A DNA stretch of 64,000 nt from Nitrosovibrio sp. Nv6 (GTDB taxonomy: Bacteria > Pseudomonadota > Gammaproteobacteria > Burkholderiales > Nitrosomonadaceae): NCBI RefSeq assembly GCF_900110495.1, contig NZ_FODX01000007.1:62001-126000 (forward strand), given 5' to 3'. The translations under genes were made by a program, and so were the position numbers. The number at the start of each line of letters is the position of its first letter. Position 1 is the stretch's first letter. Shown piece after piece: positions 63,041 through 64,000 of the stretch. The notes under the pieces were generated by a model. The model worked only from the letters and a program-made list of their open reading frames with translations. It was not told the origin of the DNA and searched no databases.

Positions 63041-64000
63041 ATGCCTGGACTCTTCAATCATGCGCAATTCAGTCCATTTGCGGGGAACACGCCGGAAGAG
63101 GCTGCGTCGCCGTGGCTGGTGCGCGTGATTCATGCGTCGGTGAAGGGCCGCGCCAGACTTGAGGTCAAGGGTTTATATCGCTGCGAGCCGGTCAGGCTCA
63201 GGATCGAGTCTGCATTGGCCAGGCATTCTGGAATCAGGCAGGCCTCCGCAAATATTCTTACCGGCCGCTTATTGATTGTTTTCGATCCGGTGCAGGAAGT
63301 TGGAGAAATCACGGGTCTGGTGGAGCAAGTGTTGGCGGAGCCCACACTTGCCTCCGAATGGCCGGTTGCTTCTCGTGGCACTAGCCCAGCTCCGGTACAA
63401 GAAGGAGGCAACTGGCATGTGCTGCCTGGCAATGCTGTGCTGGCGGACCTGGAAACTTCCAGCGAGCGGGGCCTTAGTCAGGATTCCGTGCAGCTCAAGC
63501 TACGGCGCTTTGGCGCCAACAGCCTGCCGCGGATACCGCCCCGCTCCGGGCTGAATATTTTTTTGGGACAGTTCAAGAGCCTGCCGGTAGCTTTGCTGGG
63601 CATGTCCGCCGTGCTTTCTGTAGCTACCGGAGGCCTGGCCGACGCCGTCGTGATTCTTGGAGTAGTTCTAATCAACGCAGGCACTGGGTATGTCGCCGAG
63701 TCCCAGGCGGAACGAACGATTAATGCGCTCGGAGAAACGGCTTCCCGGAAGGCTTTTGTGATTCGTGACGCCCAGCTTGGCGAAGTAGGGGCTGAAGTTC
63801 TGGTGCCGGGCGACATCCTGGTGCTGACGCCAGGGACTCGTGTAGCGGCGGACGCCAGGTTGCTGGAGTCGCGCAATCTGATGATAGACGAGTCAGCGCT
63901 GACAGGGGAAAGTCTGCCGGTCATCAAGGCAGTTGAGCCGCTGGAGAAGCCTGATGTGTCACTGGGAGACCGCATCAACATGGTCTACATGGGCACGGTA
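63041..64000 (+). CDS. P-type cation-transporting ATPase (5' part, runs off window)
   Basis: ATG 63041; the frame is open to the window end (320 codons), so the C-terminal two thirds are missing. Residues about 24-82 look like a heavy-metal-associated fold (VIHASVKGRARLEVKG, then IRQASANILTGRLLIVFDP) but without CxxC. Residues about 135-160 resemble a cation-ATPase N-terminus (LKLRRFGANSLPRIPPRSGL), two hydrophobic helices lie at about 181-222, and the actuator motif TGES is at 288-291 (MIDESALTGESLPV). The phosphorylation motif DKTGT is past the edge. The cation cannot be told: it resembles Ca/Mn or Cd-type pumps with non-canonical N-terminal domains. Confidence 0.75.
   Translation, partial: MPGLFNHAQFSPFAGNTPEEAASPWLVRVIHASVKGRARLEVKGLYRCEPVRLRIESALARHSGIRQASANILTGRLLIVFDPVQEVGEITGLVEQVLAEPTLASEWPVASRGTSPAPVQEGGNWHVLPGNAVLADLETSSERGLSQDSVQLKLRRFGANSLPRIPPRSGLNIFLGQFKSLPVALLGMSAVLSVATGGLADAVVILGVVLINAGTGYVAESQAERTINALGETASRKAFVIRDAQLGEVGAEVLVPGDILVLTPGTRVAADARLLESRNLMIDESALTGESLPVIKAVEPLEKPDVSLGDRINMVYMGTV

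Overview
The window reads as a betaproteobacterial chromosome. The conserved blocks kdsC-lptC-lptA-lptB-rpoN-hpf-hprK-rapZ, thiS-thiG-trmB, hemW-rdgB-rph and yicC-trxC-gmk-rpoZ-spoT, together with a DUF3460 gene, are typical of that class. From recalled gene content I lean towards Nitrosomonadaceae (Nitrosospira-like). No marker in the window proves this and no search was run.

Bases 1-14332 are accessory DNA made of two tandem integrated elements. A 46-bp sequence that forms the 3' part of a tRNA-Arg(CCU) gene occurs identically at 8473-8518 and 14287-14332. Neither copy has a tRNA 5' half. The left element (from beyond the window edge to 8518) carries an intact tyrosine recombinase, a coupled run of small genes including an AlpA-like DNA-binding protein and a RepA-like AAA ATPase, a helically phased GTTGCG repeat array, remnants of a phage-type large polyvalent protein, and a lipase-like alpha/beta hydrolase cut by the window edge. 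The right element (8519-14332) carries a helix-turn-helix gene, a SIR2-domain protein with a long helical-repeat C-terminus (a candidate anti-phage NADase), a DUF927-type primase/helicase remnant and a second tyrosine recombinase. Every recognisable gene in the right element is interrupted by at least one frameshift.

Bases 14333-20816 hold chromosomal genes of envelope type: a hemolysin-III membrane protein, several lipoproteins, a Sel1-repeat protein, a spermidine-synthase-like protein and DUF3460. A minus-strand cluster (20817-29558) encodes a full fatty-acid beta-oxidation set: acyl-CoA dehydrogenase, acyl-CoA ligase, thioesterase, a dehydrogenase/hydratase fusion and thiolase. It is followed by a BON lipoprotein and miaA.

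Bases 31282-46696 run through a DAHP synthase, a BtuF-like binding protein, ispH, the lipopolysaccharide-export and sigma-54 operon (without ptsN), ubiX, a folate cyclo-ligase, mutY, an AsmA-family protein, tRNA-Gly(CCC) and the thiamine genes thiS-thiG. Bases 46761-58913 hold trmB, hemW, rdgB, rph, yicC, trxC, gmk, rpoZ, spoT and metH. The right end (59019-64000) has an amidohydrolase / small ORF / FAD amine-oxidase-like cluster and the first part of a P-type ATPase.

The main points for follow-up are the tandem tRNA-Arg elements with their phased recombinase-arm-like repeats, the frameshifted SIR2 solenoid gene as cargo, and the GTTGCG array next to the RepA-like gene.
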